From NCBI GenBank assembly GCA_049647585.1, contig JBARXY010000008.1, forward strand, positions 1 to 64,000: a stretch of DNA of 64,000 bases, in the 5' to 3' direction. The DNA comes from JAGQSZ01 sp049647585 (lineage in GTDB: Bacteria; Actinomycetota; Acidimicrobiia; Acidimicrobiales; Microtrichaceae). The position numbers and the translations under genes were made by a program. Under the pieces are notes generated by a model. The model was not told the DNA's origin and made no database searches. It saw only the letters and a program-made list of their open reading frames with translations. Each line of letters begins with the position of its first letter. Position 1 is the stretch's first letter. Of the stretch, positions 34,138 through 43,285 are shown piece after piece.

Positions 34138-35335
34138 CTCCGAAATTTCAGGTGATGCCGAGCGACTGCTGACGCTCAGGTTCGTGACAGTGGTGAGCAG
34201 CGGACTCTTCTATTTCATGTCCCTCGGCATGCAGCTTCCGACAGTTCCGAAATTCATCGAAGGACCTCTCGGTGGAAGCGATCTGGCTGTCGGGGTCCTG
34301 GTCGGCTCCTTCTCACTGGGAGCGGTAGCCATCAGACCTATGGCCGGTCGACTGGGCGACAAACTGGGTCGCAGGATGTTGATCATCGCTGGTGCCCTGC
34401 TTGTAGCCATTTCGGTGCTTCTCTACAACGTCATCGCCACAACGATCGGATTATTCGCGGCACGGTTGCTGGGTGGAGTCGGCGAAGCTGCCTTCTTCGT
34501 CGGTGCAGGAACCATGGTGACCGACCTGGCTCCGGTGTCGCGTCGGGGCGAGGCGATCAGCTATTGGTCCGTGGCGGTCTACGGAGGCTTGGCGTTCGGG
34601 CCTTCCTTGGGGGAGCGACTTCTGGCCGGGGATCACTACGGGCGGGTCTGGACGGTGGCTGCCGGACTAGCAGTTGTATCCGCAATCATCGGTGTCATGA
34701 CCCGTGAGACCGCAGTGCTCACCGGAGAGTACGCACCGGCACCTCTCATCAACCGGACCGCGGTCGGACCGGGGATTGTGCTGTTCCTGGGAATGATGGG
34801 TCTGGCTGGATTCGGCGCGTTCGTGCCTCTCTATGTGTCCGGGATCGGACTCGAGGATTCGAGCGGTGTATTCCTCCTCTACGGCTGCACGATCCTCGGA
34901 GTCCGAATCGTCGGAGCTCGCATCCCCGACCGGATCGGAACACTCAGGGCGGGTTCCTTGGCGACGGCCGCCTCAGCTGTCGGACTGTTGGTGATCGCGG
35001 CGGTCCCGACGGTAACGGGGCTTTACGTCGGGACCTTCATCTTCTCGCTGGGAATGTCGCTGCTCTATCCATCAATGTTGACCATGGCTCTGGCCGGAGT
35101 TCCGGACAATGAGCGTGGCTCGGCTGTCGGGACAATCAGCAGTTTCTTCGATCTCTCCCAGGGGGTGGGTGCAGCAATACTCGGAGTTTCGGTGAGCCTC
35201 GGCGGATACCGCAGCGCCTTCATCACCGCCGCGGCGATGGCCGTCGTGGCGATGCTGTTGCTGCGGGGCAGGGTCGACCTGCGGTTCCGGAGGAGCGACG
35301 CGCCAGTCATCGCGCCAGGGCCCACACCGCCGTGA
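34130..35335 (+). CDS. Major facilitator superfamily transporter
   Basis: The protein has 401 residues and about 12 transmembrane segments. The family loop motif is visible as GRLGDKLGRRMLI near 79, and RIPDRIG in the second half. It starts at ATG 34130 inside the end of the DUF952 gene (8-nt overlap). The substrate is not predictable; the family includes drug and metabolite exporters. Its neighbours in the run (QueG, DUF952) give no clear clue. Confidence 0.88.
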   Translation: MADSEISGDAERLLTLRFVTVVSSGLFYFMSLGMQLPTVPKFIEGPLGGSDLAVGVLVGSFSLGAVAIRPMAGRLGDKLGRRMLIIAGALLVAISVLLYNVIATTIGLFAARLLGGVGEAAFFVGAGTMVTDLAPVSRRGEAISYWSVAVYGGLAFGPSLGERLLAGDHYGRVWTVAAGLAVVSAIIGVMTRETAVLTGEYAPAPLINRTAVGPGIVLFLGMMGLAGFGAFVPLYVSGIGLEDSSGVFLLYGCTILGVRIVGARIPDRIGTLRAGSLATAASAVGLLVIAAVPTVTGLYVGTFIFSLGMSLLYPSMLTMALAGVPDNERGSAVGTISSFFDLSQGVGAAILGVSVSLGGYRSAFITAAAMAVVAMLLLRGRVDLRFRRSDAPVIAPGPTPP

Positions 35336-36516
35336 GCGCCACCGAGACCGACACGAACACGACGGGCCTCCGGGACGAACTGATCGACCTGGGACTCGGG
35401 AACGGCCTGGCGACAGTCGGGGTTTGTGACGCACAACCGTTTCTAGAAACCCGTCGGGTGCTCCATGAACGCAGGGACCTCGGGCTGAACGGCGACATGC
35501 AGTTCACCTACCGGAACCCGGATCGATCCACGGACCCAGCACGCGCGCTGCCAAACGCCGCGTCGATGATCGTCGCCGCGTACCGGTATGACACCGAGCT
35601 ACCGGCCGCCCCCACTGTCGGTACGCATGGTCGCGTCGCTCGCTACGCGACCACTGACCATTACGACAGACTTCGCGGCGGACTTCGCGTGATCGCCGGT
35701 CGGTTGAAGGAACTCGGTCATCGGGCCGTGGTGGTCTGCGACGACAATTCGATGGTCGACCGGGCGGTTGCGGTCAGAGCCGGGCTGGGTTTCTACGGCA
35801 AGAGCGCCAATGTCCTGCTTCCGGGCCAAGGGAGTTGGTTCGTTCTCGGATCGGTGATCACCGACGTCGAGTTCACTCCCACCGGGTCGGCCGTCGCAGA
35901 TGGATGTGGAACTTGTACGCGATGCCTCGATGGATGCCCCACGTCTGCGATCGTCGCTCCCGGCGTAGTTGATGCACGTCGTTGCCTTTCCTGGTTGATT
36001 CAGGCTCCAGGGGACTTCCCTCGGGAGTTCCGCCGGGCGCTTGGAATCAGGATCTACGGATGTGACGACTGCCAAGAGGTCTGTCCTCCGAGCCGTAGAG
36101 CCGACCGACTCCAGATCGGCTCGAGGCCGGTTGAGGCTGCGTCTGACGCCTGGGTGGATGTGGAATGGATCCTCACGGCCAGTGATGAGGATCTGCTCGA
36201 CCGACTCGGTCGTTGGTACATCGCCAAGCGGGATCCGAACTATCTGCGCCGCAACGCTCTGGTCGTCTACGGAAATTCTGCCGGGAATTCCGCTGGAAAT
36301 TCCGCCGGAAGTTCTGCCGGAACTCCTTCTCGCGAGCAGCTCGAATCGGTTCTGGGTCCCTATCTGGACGGGCCCGATGACATGCTTGCCTCCCACGCAG
36401 CGTGGGCAGCTTTGAACCTTGGGCACCGGGACCTACTTGTCGGCCGGCTCGATCGTCCGGCGGTTGCCCTGGAACTGGCCTACTTCGATGATGACGTGGA
36501 GAATCTCGGTCGATGA
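35332..36516 (+). CDS. queG: Epoxyqueuosine reductase
   Basis: The enzyme makes queuosine in tRNA anticodons by reducing epoxyqueuosine, using cobalamin and two [4Fe-4S] clusters. It has 394 residues. Both cluster sets are present: CGTCTRCLDGCPT near 188 and CDDCQEVCP near 237. The GLGFYGKSANVLLPGQGSWF segment near 146 is the conserved substrate/cobalamin region. A short insert, GNSAGNSAGNSAGSSAG near 313-329, is encoded by a DNA repeat at 36271-36321 and is not typical. The GTG start overlaps the MFS stop by 4 nt. Other queuosine genes are not in this window. Confidence 0.9.
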   Translation: MSATETDTNTTGLRDELIDLGLGNGLATVGVCDAQPFLETRRVLHERRDLGLNGDMQFTYRNPDRSTDPARALPNAASMIVAAYRYDTELPAAPTVGTHGRVARYATTDHYDRLRGGLRVIAGRLKELGHRAVVVCDDNSMVDRAVAVRAGLGFYGKSANVLLPGQGSWFVLGSVITDVEFTPTGSAVADGCGTCTRCLDGCPTSAIVAPGVVDARRCLSWLIQAPGDFPREFRRALGIRIYGCDDCQEVCPPSRRADRLQIGSRPVEAASDAWVDVEWILTASDEDLLDRLGRWYIAKRDPNYLRRNALVVYGNSAGNSAGNSAGSSAGTPSREQLESVLGPYLDGPDDMLASHAAWAALNLGHRDLLVGRLDRPAVALELAYFDDDVENLGR

Positions 36517-37118
36517 GCAGAGCGGGTGCAGGACGCAAATCTGACCGATCCACCGATCAAAAGTCAGACCGCGGGAAAAAGGCCGAGCGACCCCCGACAG
36601 CGGCCGAGGCACGCGCCGAGTTCGAAGCCGAGCGAGAGGCCAACAAGGCCGCGCGGAGGGCCGAGATTGCCGCTGCCTTTCCGGAAGGCATTCCGGGCGT
36701 TTGGGTTGCCGTCGCATCCTGGGTGACGACTGCGCTGTTCATCATCGTTTCGGTTCCGGCGGTCATCGACCCGGACAAGTTCATCGCGCCGTACTTCGCG
36801 GTGACGATGGCACTCTTCCTGGTCGGATGTGCCCTCTTCGCCGCCGACATCTTTCTGATGGCCTCTCGTAGCCGGGACGATCTGATGGGTATCGGTGGAA
36901 TTTTCCTGCTGGTGGGATCAGTACCTCGGAAAATGCAGGTCCACCTGTTGTCCGCACTGGTAATCCAGATCGTCGTGTCGGTTGTCAGCGCCGCCGTACA
37001 CCCCTTCACGCCACTCGCATTCGGGACCCTCGTGCCGATCCTCGGGCTGTCGCTGTGCGGCCTCTGGTCGGTGCTGCATGGCCATTTCCCGGCGCAGATT
37101 CCTGACGGTGCCAAATGA
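36513..37118 (+). CDS. Membrane protein with charged N-terminal coiled region
   Basis: The protein has 201 residues. The first 50 are very charged (many Lys, Arg, Glu) with a helical AEARAEFEAEREANKAARRAEI stretch. Four hydrophobic segments follow (about 64-85, 90-112, 150-168 and 172-188). ATG overlaps the QueG stop by 4 nt, and its own end overlaps the ArsA-like ATPase gene by 4 nt. The tight coupling suggests the membrane protein and the ATPase work together. There is no recognised family. Confidence 0.7.
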   Translation: MSRAGAGRKSDRSTDQKSDRGKKAERPPTAAEARAEFEAEREANKAARRAEIAAAFPEGIPGVWVAVASWVTTALFIIVSVPAVIDPDKFIAPYFAVTMALFLVGCALFAADIFLMASRSRDDLMGIGGIFLLVGSVPRKMQVHLLSALVIQIVVSVVSAAVHPFTPLAFGTLVPILGLSLCGLWSVLHGHFPAQIPDGAK

Positions 37119-38278
37119 GGGTCGTCCTATTCACGGGTAAGGGTGGCGTCGGCAAGACCACGACTGCGGCATCCACTGCCCTGCGGATTGCTGCGGGCGG
37201 TCAGCGGGTCGTCGTGACCTCAGCAGATCCGGCGCACTCCCTGGCTGACTCCTTTGGAGTCGAGTTGGGCTCGGAACCAATCGAGGTCTCTGCGCGATGT
37301 TGGGCACAACAACTGGATGGTCGTGAGCGACTCGAGGAGAACTGGGCCGCCATCCGGGACTGGATGATGGAGGTCTTCGAATGGGCCGGCGTCGATGAGA
37401 TTGCCGCCGAAGAGCTGGCGATGCTGCCGGGCCTCGAAGAGGTTTTCGCGCTGACCGAGGTTGAAAGCCTCTGCGAATCGGGTGACTTCGACGTGGTGGT
37501 GGTCGATTGCGCTCCGACCGCTGAAACCGTTCGTCTGTTGTCCCTTCCCGACATCCTTAGCTGGTATATGGATCGGCTCTACCCGGCGTCGCGTCGAATG
37601 AACCGGATGGTCGGCCCGATCGTGTCGCGTATGACATCGCTTCCGGTCGCGCGGGATTCGGTATTCGTCACGGGCCGACGGTTCTATGAACGCATTGACG
37701 CCGTCCGTCAGATTCTCGCCGACCCCGAGGTGACGTCGGTTCGTCTGGTGGTGAACCCAGAGGCGATGGTCGTCGCTGAAGCGCGACGGACCTACACCTA
37801 TTTGGCTCTGTTCGGCTACCACGTTGATGCCGTGGTGGTGAACCGTGTGCTTCCCGATTCGGTCGAGGGAGCTTGGATGGACCGATGGCGAAGTAGCCAG
37901 GCGGTACATCTGGACACGATTTCCGAGTGCTTCGGTGACCTACCCATCGTCAGGGCCGAGCACAGCGGTGCCGAGGTGGTCGGAATGGACCAGTTGGTCG
38001 AGTTCGGCGAAGCGCTCTGGGGTGAGATCGACCCGTCCGCACGTCTCCACGAGGGACGACCGATGCGGATGAACAAGGTGGGAGACGCCATCGTGTTGTG
38101 CATCGGTCTGCCGTTCACGGAGTCGAGTGAGGTCGAGCTGAGTCGAACCGGGGATGACCTGTTCGTAGCCGTGGGTCCCTACCGCCGCAGCCTGACGCTT
38201 CCTGAATCGTTGCGGCGTCGCGAGGTCGCATCGGCGAAGGTCGAGGCCGGCGAGTTGAGGATCCATTTCGTCACGTGA
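37115..38278 (+). CDS. ArsA/GET3-family ATPase
   Basis: The protein has 387 residues. The P-loop is FTGKGGVGKTTTAAS at 6-20, the deviant Walker A of this family, and TSADPAHSLADSFGVELG at about 40 is the ArsA-type switch region. VVVDCAPTAETVRLLSLP near 128 and VVNRVLPDSVEGAWM near 240 complete the fold. Family members move proteins or metalloids. Many actinobacterial copies have unknown roles. The 4-nt overlap with the preceding membrane protein suggests an ATPase-membrane pair. The C-terminal 80 residues resemble the HSP20-like end domain of some ArsA-type proteins. Confidence 0.82.
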   Translation: MRVVLFTGKGGVGKTTTAASTALRIAAGGQRVVVTSADPAHSLADSFGVELGSEPIEVSARCWAQQLDGRERLEENWAAIRDWMMEVFEWAGVDEIAAEELAMLPGLEEVFALTEVESLCESGDFDVVVVDCAPTAETVRLLSLPDILSWYMDRLYPASRRMNRMVGPIVSRMTSLPVARDSVFVTGRRFYERIDAVRQILADPEVTSVRLVVNPEAMVVAEARRTYTYLALFGYHVDAVVVNRVLPDSVEGAWMDRWRSSQAVHLDTISECFGDLPIVRAEHSGAEVVGMDQLVEFGEALWGEIDPSARLHEGRPMRMNKVGDAIVLCIGLPFTESSEVELSRTGDDLFVAVGPYRRSLTLPESLRRREVASAKVEAGELRIHFVT

Positions 38279-38326
38279 GCCCCACGGCACCTGACGACGG
38301 GACGACTCTCGGGCCATCATGTTCCG

Positions 38327-38734
38327 ATGGACGATCGCAGAACCGCCGAGGGCCTAGAGCACCTTCAGGCAGCAGCTAACGAGTTGGTGGCGGCGGCCAG
38401 GTCGTTCCTGGATGTGGCCGAGGACGTCATTGCAGACCCTGACCGCTTCGGCGGAATGGCGGCCGGAGCGGTCGACATGTTGAAGGGCTTCACCGGAAGG
38501 GGTGAGCAGCCATGGGAGCGCCATGCCCGCGATGCCGACGAGTGGGAAGGCGGCCTGGCGGACTTTGAGGATTCGGGTTCGGGTTCGGGTTCGGGGGAGC
38601 CCGGGGCAGACAGCTCGGGAGTTGAGGCCCCGATGGTTGAAAAACCCGAGCCTGAGGTCAAGAAGCCCGCCCCCAAGCCACGGTCTCCAAAGAAGTCGTC
38701 AGCCAGCCGGGTTAAGCGGATCGTGGTGGACTGA
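38327..38734 (+). CDS. Small hypothetical protein with Ser/Gly linker
   Basis: The protein has 135 residues. An N-terminal helical region of about 60 residues (LEHLQAAANELVAAARSFLDV) is followed by an acidic stretch with a GSGSGSGE linker. A Lys/Pro-rich tail ends SASRVKRIVVD. The helical start and basic tail recall DNA- or protein-binding accessory proteins, but no family is recognised. It is the first of two unknowns between the ArsA-like ATPase and the ROK kinase and starts 48 nt after the ATPase. Confidence 0.65.
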   Translation: MDDRRTAEGLEHLQAAANELVAAARSFLDVAEDVIADPDRFGGMAAGAVDMLKGFTGRGEQPWERHARDADEWEGGLADFEDSGSGSGSGEPGADSSGVEAPMVEKPEPEVKKPAPKPRSPKKSSASRVKRIVVD

Positions 38735-38783
38735 ATCTGCCTCATTTGTCGGGAGGATCGGCCGACAGGGTCACGAGATACCT

Positions 38784-41024
38784 ATGAAGCTTGTACGGAT
38801 CGACGCAATAGGGACTGATGAGCTGCATCCCCGCCTGACGCTCCTGCGCGGATCGTCGCCTGAGTTCCGCCGTCGCATCTTGGGATTGCTCGATTCGATC
38901 GCTTCGCTTGAGAAGTTCCCGCCTGCTGGTCTGATCGAGGTCAACGGGGTTCAGCTCTCCCTCGACAACGACACGATTACCCAACTTCAGCTCGACCAGA
39001 ATCTGAGCTGGGTGATCGACTGGACCGACCAGTCGTCCGGAGCGACAACTGGCCAGGGAACCGGACCGGTGACAAGTCAGGGATCCGGAGCGACGACCGG
39101 CCCGGCGGCGGGTTCGAGGCCCAGTGACAGGCCACCCCCATACCGGATGGATCTGGAGAACCTCCGCACGGCGCTGCGAGCAACGGCAGGGGAGCGTTCG
39201 TCCCTGGCCACCCATATGGACCAGGTGAGGACGCGCCTGGACTCCTTCGCCAACGCGGCCCTGGAGGTCTGCGTCGGCCAGATCGATGCCCTCGAGGCCC
39301 GGCGGTCGTCCCTTCGACGAAGGTTCGAGAGTGCCAAGTCGGTTGCCGACGAGCAGCTGGTTGAGCTTGAAGCGACCTATCACGAACATCTCGCCGAGAT
39401 CGATGCCGTCGAGTCGCTGAACCTTGATGCTGTCAGGGCTGCGCGAGATCAGCTTGCCCATCAACTCCAATCGCATCGCGGACCGGATCCGAAGTCCACC
39501 GAACTTGCACTTCGGATCGATGCGACGATGCGGCGGGTGCGAGACTTGAGCGGCCGCGCTGCCGCGGTCTCGTTGCGGCGGAGAGAGGCTGAACAGCGAC
39601 TCGCCGAATGCGTCGCCGAGGTGAGTGCCGCCGAGAGAGCCATGCGCCAAAGGCGTGTCGACCCAGATGTAGTCGCCCGTCTGGAACAGGTTCGGGACGA
39701 GATGTTCGCCGCTGATGAGCGTCAGAGTCGGCTATCCGTCAACCGGAATCGTCGTCGCATGCTCAGTCTGCGTGAGGAAGAGGCGCGGTTGCTGGCCCAG
39801 ATCGGGTTCGACACCTACAGCTCATATGTCATGGGTATTCCTTCGATGCGCTCGGAGGTCGAGCGTTCCTCCAGGCTGGATCAGGCCCAGTCGCGGGTGG
39901 ACGAGATCCAGCATGAGCTGGACTCCATGGACGAGCCTGCGGAGTCGTTGCTGAGTGCAAGCGAAGCCGAGCTGCGTGATCTGCTCCGAGCCGCGGCAGC
40001 GCTTCTGGGCGACAACACTGTCGGCACAGTCGGATCTGTCGGATCTGTCGGCACTGTCGGCACTGCCGACCAGGGTGAAAGCCAGTTGGGAACACAGGGC
40101 GCAAGCTCCTTCGAACCGACGAACGCGCCGGCCGCGGACGATGTGGCTCTGGTGATAGAGAAGCTGCGTAGCAGTCAGCTTGGAGTGATGCCCGACGATG
40201 ACCACACGGTGCTGCAGGCCGCAGCGGAGCTTCGCCACGCGATCATGGCCACAGCCGGGGGTCGCTTTGCCGGTTCGGACCCAACCAAACCACCTCGGAT
40301 AGCGGGCTCGGCCATTGCACCGTTCTCGTGGACCGGGACGCCTTCGGCTCTGCTCGGCGCAGTGGATGCATGGCTGGTTCGACTATCCGAACCAGCTGCT
40401 TGGCTCAAGGCGGCTCGTGAGTCGGTGGAAGGGCTGAGACTCCAGATCGAGGAACGTCGTGAGTCGGGAGAGGCACCTGCGGATGTCTCCGAATGGGCCC
40501 AGGTCGAGTCCGAGCTGGACACGCTTCTGGACAAATTGGTCGGCGCTCAAGAACGAGTCAGGCGACACGAAGAAGCCTTGGTCGAACTCGCCGCAATGCG
40601 TGAGCAGGAGTTGGCGATCCGGGCCCGGGAGCGTGACCTGCTCGCCCAGCTCTCCGAGGCCGAAGCGGAGATCGAGAATCCGGCTGAAGCAATTCCGGCT
40701 CCTCAACTCAGCGATAGGGCGCAGCCATCCGCCGGAGGAGCGGAGTGGAGGTTGATCGAGTTCGCAGCACGTCGCATGTCGGTTTCCTTCGCCGGACCTC
40801 TCCCCATCGTCATGGTCGGCTTGGGCGACATCGGGAACGGTCGAGGCGCCGCAGTTGAAGTCGGTGACCGCAACGTCCGAGATGCCGTATTCGAACGCGT
40901 CCGTCGGCTCAGCGAACTCGTGCAGATGGTTCTCATTGACGACCGGGAGTGGTTGTCGGAACGCGTCGCCGCGCTCGGACTCGACGCCAGGATCATGGAT
41001 CTGGGAGGTCCACCCGAGCGCTGA
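38784..41024 (+). CDS. Long coiled-coil protein of unknown function
   Basis: The protein has 746 residues from the ATG at 38784; the open frame extends upstream but overlaps the previous gene. The first 60 residues (MKLVRIDAIGTDEL, LLRGSSPEFRRRILGLL) and the last 90 (SVSFAGPLPIVMVGLGDIG and VQMVLIDDREWLSERV) look like the two halves of a globular head. Between them are two long coiled coils, so the layout resembles a degenerate SMC/Rad50-type protein, but I see no Walker A motif. Low-complexity segments (GSVGSVGTVGT near 415) are encoded by a repeat at about 40020-40070. A role in chromosome handling is speculative. Confidence 0.65.
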   Translation: MKLVRIDAIGTDELHPRLTLLRGSSPEFRRRILGLLDSIASLEKFPPAGLIEVNGVQLSLDNDTITQLQLDQNLSWVIDWTDQSSGATTGQGTGPVTSQGSGATTGPAAGSRPSDRPPPYRMDLENLRTALRATAGERSSLATHMDQVRTRLDSFANAALEVCVGQIDALEARRSSLRRRFESAKSVADEQLVELEATYHEHLAEIDAVESLNLDAVRAARDQLAHQLQSHRGPDPKSTELALRIDATMRRVRDLSGRAAAVSLRRREAEQRLAECVAEVSAAERAMRQRRVDPDVVARLEQVRDEMFAADERQSRLSVNRNRRRMLSLREEEARLLAQIGFDTYSSYVMGIPSMRSEVERSSRLDQAQSRVDEIQHELDSMDEPAESLLSASEAELRDLLRAAAALLGDNTVGTVGSVGSVGTVGTADQGESQLGTQGASSFEPTNAPAADDVALVIEKLRSSQLGVMPDDDHTVLQAAAELRHAIMATAGGRFAGSDPTKPPRIAGSAIAPFSWTGTPSALLGAVDAWLVRLSEPAAWLKAARESVEGLRLQIEERRESGEAPADVSEWAQVESELDTLLDKLVGAQERVRRHEEALVELAAMREQELAIRARERDLLAQLSEAEAEIENPAEAIPAPQLSDRAQPSAGGAEWRLIEFAARRMSVSFAGPLPIVMVGLGDIGNGRGAAVEVGDRNVRDAVFERVRRLSELVQMVLIDDREWLSERVAALGLDARIMDLGGPPER

Positions 41025-41080
41025 ACGGTCCTGAAGTCGAATTGGACTGCCTGGCCTGCGAACTGTGGTCGACTTGTTCT

Positions 41081-42025
41081 GTGAGTACGACGAACCCGTC
41101 CAACGTAATCGGCGTCGATGTCGGCGGGACCAAGGTCCTTTCGATACTTGCGTCGACAACCGAGATCATTGACCGCGAACAGGTCGCTTCGGATGCCGGG
41201 AGCCCGGAGATCCTCGATCAGATCGAGGCCTCGATTGCTGCCCTGCTCGACCGGGCTGCGGACAGTCCGGCTGCCATCGGTGTCGGCATGGCCGGCTTCA
41301 TCGGCCTTGACGGAATAGCCCGTTCTGCACCCAACACCAAGGGATTGATCGGGGTGGATGTTCCGGGCAGATTGCACGAACGGTTCGGCCTACCGGTCCA
41401 CGTGGAGAATGATGCCAACTGTGTGGCGATCGCCACCCGCGACCGCGTCGGGCATGACACCGACGTCCTTGTAGCGGTAACCCTGGGCACGGGGATCGGC
41501 GGCGGAGTAATCATCGATGGTGGACTGTTCCGGGGAACCAACGGGTTCGCCGGCGAACCGGGGCATATGGTCATCGATCCATCTGGGCCGCTTTGCCCCT
41601 GTGGTCAACGAGGCTGCTGGGAACGCTTCGCCTCGGGTACCGGACTCGCGTGGCTGGCCAGGCGAGCAGCAACGGCGGGATCGGCTGACTCTCTGGTGGC
41701 CCACGCCGGATCGGCCGAGGCAATCAAGGGCGAGGACGTATCGGACCTGGCGGCTGTCGGGGACAGTGAGGCTCAGAGAGTCTTCGATGAATTCGCCTTC
41801 TACGTGGCAACCGGGGTGGCCAATCTGATCGTGCTGCTCGACCCGCAGATGGTCGTGATCGGCGGGGGACTGGCCTCTCTCGGTTATCAACTCCTTGAGC
41901 CGCTCCAGACCGCGCTGTCCGATCACTTTCCCAGCGCCACCAGGAACCGGGACACCCAGATAGTCATGGCCCCCGGCGGCCCGGATGCCGGTGCATGGGG
42001 AGCCGCGCTGCTGGCACGGCGGTAG
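41081..42025 (+). CDS. ROK-family sugar kinase (glucokinase-like)
   Basis: The protein has 314 residues from the GTG at 41081. IGVDVGGTKVLSIL near 11 is the phosphate-binding start. ENDANCVAIATRD near 112 holds the catalytic Asp, and VTLGTGIGGGVIIDGGLF near 138 follows. The zinc-binding CPCGQRGCWERFASG near 175 identifies the ROK family. Glucose is the likeliest substrate but other hexoses are possible. It is followed 9 nt later by the aminotransferase gene. Confidence 0.88.
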   Translation: MSTTNPSNVIGVDVGGTKVLSILASTTEIIDREQVASDAGSPEILDQIEASIAALLDRAADSPAAIGVGMAGFIGLDGIARSAPNTKGLIGVDVPGRLHERFGLPVHVENDANCVAIATRDRVGHDTDVLVAVTLGTGIGGGVIIDGGLFRGTNGFAGEPGHMVIDPSGPLCPCGQRGCWERFASGTGLAWLARRAATAGSADSLVAHAGSAEAIKGEDVSDLAAVGDSEAQRVFDEFAFYVATGVANLIVLLDPQMVVIGGGLASLGYQLLEPLQTALSDHFPSATRNRDTQIVMAPGGPDAGAWGAALLARR

Positions 42026-42034
42026 TTTTCTCCG

Positions 42035-43210
42035 ATGGAGTTCCGCCGGATTACATCACTGCCTCCCTATGTGTTCACGATCATCGATTCGTTGAAGGTG
42101 GCAGCTCGTCGTGAGGGTGCCGACATCATCGATCTGGGCTTTGGCAACCCCGACCTGCCTTCACCCCAGATCGCGGTCGAGAAGCTCTGCGAAGCTGCAC
42201 ACAACGAGCGGAACCACCGATATTCGGCCTCCCGTGGCATTCCGAAGCTCCGTCAGGCAGCCGCGAACTACTACGAGCATCGTTTCGGAGTGCGCCTTGA
42301 TCCCGACACCGAGGTCATCTCGACCATCGGCGCCAAAGAGGGCTTCAGCCATCTCATGTGGGTCCTTCTGGAGCCGGGCGACGCAGCCCTTGTCCCGTCG
42401 CCGAGCTATCCGATCCACATCTTCGGACCGCTATTTGCCGGAGCGAACGTTCGAGAGATCCCACTGGGCACCGGCGAACAGTTCTTCGACAACATGGTCA
42501 ATGCCTGGGAGTACTCGCATCCCAAGCCCCGAGTGATTGTCCTGTCGTTCCCGCACAACCCGACGACCACCTGTGTCGACCTTGATTTCATGCAGCGCGT
42601 TGTCGACTTCGCACGCGAGAAGGAGGTCATTCTCGTACACGACAACGCGTATGCCGACCTGGGGTTCGACGGATATCGGCCTCCGTCGATATTGCAGGCC
42701 GATGGTGCGAAGGAGGTCGCGGTCGAGCTCTATTCGATGACCAAGTCGTTCTCGATGGCGGGCTGGAGGGTGGCGTTCGCTCTGGGTAATCCCGAGGTGA
42801 TCGCTGCGCTTGCCAAGCTCAAGTCATACCTGGACTACGGAACCTTCCAACCGATCCAGATAGCAGCCACTGTCGCCATGAACGAGGCGATCGACTTTCC
42901 GGCCGAGGTCAATGCCACGTATCAGAATCGTCGCGATGCGCTCTGCAGCGGGCTGTCGAGGATCGGCTGGGACCTGGAGCCGCCCCAGGGGACGATGTTT
43001 GCCTGGTCAAAAATCCCGGATCCCTACCTGGACATGGGGTCGGTTGAGTTCTGTTCACACCTGGTGAGGGAAGCCCAGGTCGCACTGTCTCCCGGAGTCG
43101 GATTCGGACCTGGCGGTGAGGGCCACGTCCGTTTCGCTCTGATAGAGAACGAGCAGCGAATTGCCCAGGCAGTTCGGAACCTCCGCCGGGCGCTACCGAA
43201 GCTCGCCTAG
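42035..43210 (+). CDS. Class I/II aminotransferase (alanine transaminase-like)
   Basis: The protein has 391 residues and is PLP-dependent. Motifs are IIDLGFGNPDLPSPQ near 30, SFPHNPTTTCVD near 172, HDNAYADLGFDGY near 204 and the PLP-lysine motif SMTKSFSMAGWRVAF near 235. These match the AlaC/AlaA branch, which makes alanine from pyruvate and glutamate. An assignment to glutamate-pyruvate transaminase is plausible, not certain. ATG at 42035. It ends the long + strand run; a 15-bp tandem repeat follows. Confidence 0.85.
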   Translation: MEFRRITSLPPYVFTIIDSLKVAARREGADIIDLGFGNPDLPSPQIAVEKLCEAAHNERNHRYSASRGIPKLRQAAANYYEHRFGVRLDPDTEVISTIGAKEGFSHLMWVLLEPGDAALVPSPSYPIHIFGPLFAGANVREIPLGTGEQFFDNMVNAWEYSHPKPRVIVLSFPHNPTTTCVDLDFMQRVVDFAREKEVILVHDNAYADLGFDGYRPPSILQADGAKEVAVELYSMTKSFSMAGWRVAFALGNPEVIAALAKLKSYLDYGTFQPIQIAATVAMNEAIDFPAEVNATYQNRRDALCSGLSRIGWDLEPPQGTMFAWSKIPDPYLDMGSVEFCSHLVREAQVALSPGVGFGPGGEGHVRFALIENEQRIAQAVRNLRRALPKLA

Positions 43211-43232
43211 CTCCACTGTGCGGGTGGCACTC

Positions 43233-43277
43233 GGTCGTCCGGGGCGCGGTCGTCCGGGGCGCGGTCGTCCGGGGCGC
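43233..43277. repeat. Three exact 15-bp tandem repeats
   Basis: Three copies of GGTCGTCCGGGGCGC (43233-43247, 43248-43262, 43263-43277) lie between the aminotransferase stop (43210) and the TetR gene stop (43286). The genes converge here, so the repeat could sit in both 3' ends. No hairpin is evident. Confidence 0.9.
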
Positions 43278-43285
43278 GGACGCAA

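Noticed and set aside
38502..38783. Upstream extension of the coiled-coil protein
   Set aside because: The extension runs inside the preceding gene in another frame and is Arg/Pro/Ser-rich; the ATG at 38784 gives a natural start.
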